A DNA stretch of 64,000 bases from Cricetomys ansorgei (Eukaryota > Chordata > Mammalia > Rodentia > Nesomyidae): the NCBI GenBank assembly GCA_026225945.1, contig JAMJFZ010002884.1, positions 558,001 to 622,000 of the forward strand, in the 5' to 3' direction. The notes beneath the pieces are model-generated. The model made no database searches. It was not told the DNA's origin and was given only the letters and a program-made list of their open reading frames with translations. This document shows, in pieces, positions 60,154 through 64,000 of the stretch. The position numbers were made by a program, and so were the translations under genes. Positions within the stretch are counted from its first letter, which is position 1; every line of letters begins with the position of its first letter.

Positions 60154-62113
60154 TAGCAGTTGGAGCGGACTACCTGTTTGGCATTGCTCCAAGCTTTTCT
60201 AATTCTGCAGTGAACAATACTTACAAAATCTTTCATCAGCTGTGAATAATTCAAAATCCCCCAAACAACAGCTGTTTATTCTTCCTACTCTCACAGATTC
60301 TCTCTCTCTCTCTAAAAGTATTCACAATCTTTTGACTGTAGTTAAGTGAAAGAGAAAGTAAGGGAATCTGAGGACAGGTGAAGATGTGAAACTTTAATGG
60401 CAATTGATAGGAATTTAATGTAAAGTAGCAGGAAAATTCTTATTAGAAGGCAAAATTATAGTATGGACCAGAAATACACTGCCAAGATTGACAGTGTGTC
60501 ATATGAGCATAGATAATCAAGGTCTCAACCCATTGTTTGGGGCTTCCTTTCATAGGGTTCAGGAGAAGGAGAAGTTTGTTAAGGAACATGGTACATGCAA
60601 TTTTCTGTTTTGATGAGCACTCTTAGATTATATAAACTTTTGCTCACATTTCTATGATGTATCTGATTTTAACCATAATGTACACAAGCATAAAATGGAA
60701 AACAGGGGTTCTAAACATTACCCTTATATGAAATAGTTCCCTTTAGTGTGCATGCACTCAAAACTAATTCAGGTCCTATTGGCATCCCTAACCTCCCATC
60801 CAGAATACTGAAGTGTGAATGAATAGAATTTGTCTAAGCTTGATGGTCATTAAGGGAAGAAGAAACTCACTCCAATGTTCAAAGTTGGGTGTGCATGCAA
60901 TACACTGAAGGCTTTGGGTTTCTAAGAGGGTGCTACATGCATTGGTATGAATGGTGTGTATATAGTATTTGCAAATTAGGGTTTCATGCAGACAAATGCA
61001 GTATTAGAAGAAGATGTGTATATACCTCATGCCAAGTAGAATTCGAGTTTGCTGTTCCCTATTTTTTGGTTGCGTTAACCATCCGTTCTCTTCCTCACTA
61101 GGTTGAAATACTAAGTCCTAAGACTCTCATAGTTTAAATTGTTTATACTATCTTATCAACATTTTAAAATCTTTTTGTATTTTATGCAACAAATAGATTT
61201 TAGCACCATCATGCGCTAGAAATTATGGATCCCTATTTAAAATAAAGAAAGACAGACAGATCTTATATTCTGGATGCTTATAGTATGTGACCAGAGTTAT
61301 CACATAAATTTTGTTTTCATTAAAAACAACCCACACCCTTTGTTTAGGTATTTCTTGTAGTTTTCCTTTCTCGTGTGAAGAATAGCAAATCTCCCAAGTG
61401 AGTGATATACCCAAAGCACAGTTATTGTTCAAGACTTTCCCAACTTCACTTACACAGCAGAGGTTTTCAGCCTGTGTGCACTTCAAATACCATCTTCACC
61501 CAGCAGAAGAAAAATAATTTAAACACACATTAATAAACCACTTAGTCATCAGAATTGTGTCTTTACAGCTCTCCTCACATTTATTATTGAAGGATTGCAA
61601 TGTTAAGCTCGATATTGATATTCCCATGTAAGTCTCTCATTTATTTCTAGGTCAGGCTTCAGTGAATGTCCAGATTGTTTCTTTCCCTCTACTGCTGTCC
61701 CATTTGTGCAGCTTTTAAAAGCTAAGGATGCAGTGACTCATATTCTTTCCTTATTTCTCAAAAATATTAAGTAATATCCACAATATTAATACCACAACCA
61801 CATATAGTTTCATTTAAGGAAGATGAAATTGTAGTTTATAAACATACGGTATGTGTTGAAATATTTCATGATTGTATGAGTATAAACACAGGGTACCTCT
61901 GAATCATTTGATGAAAACCTGAAGGCTTTTAATCAATCTGTAAAACACAGACAGCTGCACTATTCAGACGAGAGTGTTACAGGCAGCCGTTTGCAATAAG
62001 TAATTGTGTGAATGTCATGATTATAATTTTAACATAATTTTTGAAATTCATTATGACAGTCACTAAAAAAGGCTAAAATGAGGTTTCAAAACTTGAGCTA
62101 TGAACTTTCATTT
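60154..62113. other. Unassigned sequence
   Basis: A short (TC)n is at about 60299-60312. Frames 60889-61101 (plus) and 61223-61486 (minus) have no domains. No repeat recognised over about 2 kb. Confidence 0.45.
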
Positions 62114-62114
62114 T

Positions 62115-62328
62115 CTATTCTTTATTTTTATATTTGTTTATTGTGTATGTATGTGTATATGATCACATGTGTATGTAAGAACAGGTTTTGTGACATGCAT
62201 TTGAGGTGCAAGGACAAACTGCAGGAGTCCGTTCTCTCCTAATCCCAAGAGTGTCCTTGGAACTGAACTCAAATCATCAGGCTTGGAAGCAAGTGCCTTT
62301 ATACTCTAATCCATCTTGCTGGCTTGTT
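62115..62328 (-). repeat. B3-type SINE, antisense
   Basis: TATTTGTTTATTGTGTATG, the TG-rich stretch, GCAAGGACAAACTGCAGGAG, TCCGTTCTCTCCTAATCC, TGAACTCAAATCATCAGGC, TTGGAAGCAAGTGCCTTTATAC and CCATCTTGCTGGC reproduce antisense B3 from tail to tRNA-like head. Confidence 0.8.
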
Positions 62329-62999
62329 TGTCACATATATTTCTTTATTGCATGTATTGTTCAGTAAGGCACAAAAATCTTCTAAAGTGGCCCAGACATT
62401 CAAAACACCTTAGAGGCATATAACTGATGGAATTGAAAACAAATATGTAGTCTTAACTGTTAGTTTTAAGAATAAAATTATCCAATAAAAAACTTTAAGG
62501 TAATACAAAAAAAATGTTGTTTCTCCAAATAAATGTCTGCTATATCAACTTAGCTTTCAAATTATTATATTTAATTATAAAAATTTATTTTTTATAAATA
62601 AGATTTTTCATTTTGAAATTTGATGAGGTAATTAAATTATATTGTGTAATGGAAAATAATATATAACATATAATTAAAGTATATCCATTATTATTATGTG
62701 CTAACACTAAAATATGGAAGCATATATTCTCATCCTGATGGCAGTTAGGAAATTCTACCAGTTTATTTTAGTTTATATATTTTCAGAGTGAACACAAATT
62801 TATTAAGGAAAATTGCAAAGGGACTCCTGAGACTAGGAGGGGCTCCAAGAGAGGTATACATGATTTTGCTTATTTAAAAGACCATGGTAAATTCATGGTA
62901 TGAATTAATGTTCAGTACCTGTAATTATCAAAAATTTTAATGTACAAAGTAAAATAGAATACATAATTGTATCAATGCAATAAATGATAGATAATCTTG
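62329..62999. other. Unassigned AT-rich sequence
   Basis: Nothing recognised. Confidence 0.5.
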
Positions 63000-63205
63000 A
63001 ATATTTATGCTGTAGCAAATGCTAAGCTCTCTATATCTGTCATATAATTTAACATTGGTAATCCAGGGAAGATCGTATCATTTTTAATCCATGTTAAAAA
63101 TTAAACCAAGGCTTCACAAAATTCAAAACATTGTGCAATTTCAAATAAATTGAAATCAGAAAAACAGAATTTAAGTTTGCATGATCTGACCATGGAGTCT
63201 GAATT
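63000..63205 (-). repeat. MIR SINE, antisense
   Basis: GCTGTAGCAAATGCTAAGCTCTCTATATCTGTCATATAATTTAAC, then TCATTTTTAATCCATG, TAAACCAAGGCTTCAC and the end GATCTGACCATGGAGTCTG follow the MIR complement. Confidence 0.65.
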
Positions 63206-63299
63206 TCTCACTATGTGTAGAATTGTAGAACTCAGGTCTTAAAAGCTCCTGTGTTCCCCAAAATATTCTGAGTTAAATTCATATATGGTATCTAATGTC

Positions 63300-63675
63300 A
63301 ATCTTTAATAATAGCACTGTGATAGTTATTTCCCTTGTTATGACAAAATTCCTGACCCAAATGGCTTAAAATAAGAAGAATTTGTTTTGACTCATGGTTC
63401 GGAGAATGCAGTCTATTAAGACAGAGAAGGCATGGTGGCTGAAACAGCATTCTCTGTAGTAGCAGGAGCTAGCAGAGGCTTGTTTACATGGTTCAAGAAC
63501 ACCCGGGATTGAAGTGAAGCATGCTATAAGGTTCAAGGTCTACCCAGCAGCATGCCACTATCATGAGCTATGCATGTATCACCATTCAAAGATTCTACCA
63601 CCTCTAAAGGTAATACCACCATATCAGCAATGTTTAAACATCTGAGCTTGCAGGGAACATTTCTCATTAAAACTG
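63300..63675. repeat. Rodent LTR-like interspersed repeat
   Basis: TTGTTATGACAAAATTCCTGACC, GAATTTGTTTTGACTCATGG, GAGAAGGCATGGTGGCTGAAAC, ACCATTCAAAGATTCTACCACC and CATTAAAACTGTAACAAACACC resemble the rodent repeat that starts TATGACAAAATACCTGAC. Related to the piece at 10945-11275. The minus-strand frame 63533-63739 is a shadow. Confidence 0.5.
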
Positions 63676-64000
63676 TAACAAACACCAATAGCAGAAAATA
63701 ACAAGACAAAAAAAAGTATACAATACAAGGTATCAACAAACTACAAATATATTTATTTGAAAAAGACTAATAAATTGAGAGACCACCAGGAAGAATGAGA
63801 AAGAAAGGGTGTCAATTTCTACCAAATACCAACATACTAAGTATTATGATCTGTGTCACCCTCTCATGCTTTTATGTAGATGTTCAATGACCAGTGTGAA
63901 TGTATTCATTCAACTGATCATTTTAGGAGGTTTGTGGGATTAATGATATTATGAGGAATTTTGAAGGGAGTTCCCTTGTTGGTCTTCTGCCCTTCTATCA
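63676..64000. other. Unassigned sequence to the window edge
   Basis: Nothing recognised. Confidence 0.5.

Overview
The window is nuclear DNA from a murid rodent (mouse or rat lineage). It is AT-rich and carries rodent-restricted SINEs (B1, B2, B3, B4, ID), many 3' ends of rodent Lx-type L1 elements, and two class II (ERVK-like) solo LTRs with intact target-site duplications. Beneath these lies an older mammalian layer: MIR, L2, L1M ORF2 fragments, a HAL1/L1 ORF1 remnant and a possible MLT-type LTR. I cannot separate mouse from rat with confidence. Family names come from remembered consensus sequences, not from a search.

I find no convincing protein-coding exon, tRNA, rRNA or other RNA gene. 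Open frames of 60-151 codons occur throughout but fall in repeats, microsatellites or AT-rich filler, and none shows a recognisable domain. The window looks like a gene-poor intergenic region or the inside of a very long intron.

Layout: 1-2.5 kb is an antisense L1 3' part; 3.4-5.7 kb a B1, an LTR and a rodent LTR-like element with CTGACT-rich sequence; 6.3-7.6 kb an antisense Lx 3' end; 8.6-9.0 kb a rodent repeat with a (CAG)16 tract; 9.25-11.7 kb a decayed L1M ORF2 with two later insertions; 12.6-14.5 kb B4, B3 and an Lx 3' UTR; 17.3-17.9 and 21.6-22.1 kb two related solo LTRs; 23.3-26.8 kb an L1 ORF1 remnant, an inverted (twin-primed) Lx, a further Lx and two MIRs; 28.5-29.1 and 35.3-36.2 kb two more copies of the CTGACT-rich element; 32.0-33.2 kb an L1M ORF2 split by a B2; 36.9-39.5 kb a duplicated ID-containing segment and two Lx 3' ends; 40-47 kb MIR, L1M, B1, B2/B3 and rodent repeats; 49.8-50.7 kb an antisense L1 ORF2 abutting a long (TA)n(TG)n tract; 53.5-55.9 kb a GC-richer block with a repeated 210-base unit, flanked by opposed L1 3' ends; 56.9-63.7 kb mostly unassigned sequence with MIR, L2, B3 and a rodent repeat.

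Nothing here supports a novel multi-gene system. The more informative signals are structural: clean retroviral integration scars, an L1 inversion, two local duplications, a GC-rich repeated block and a few unstable microsatellites.
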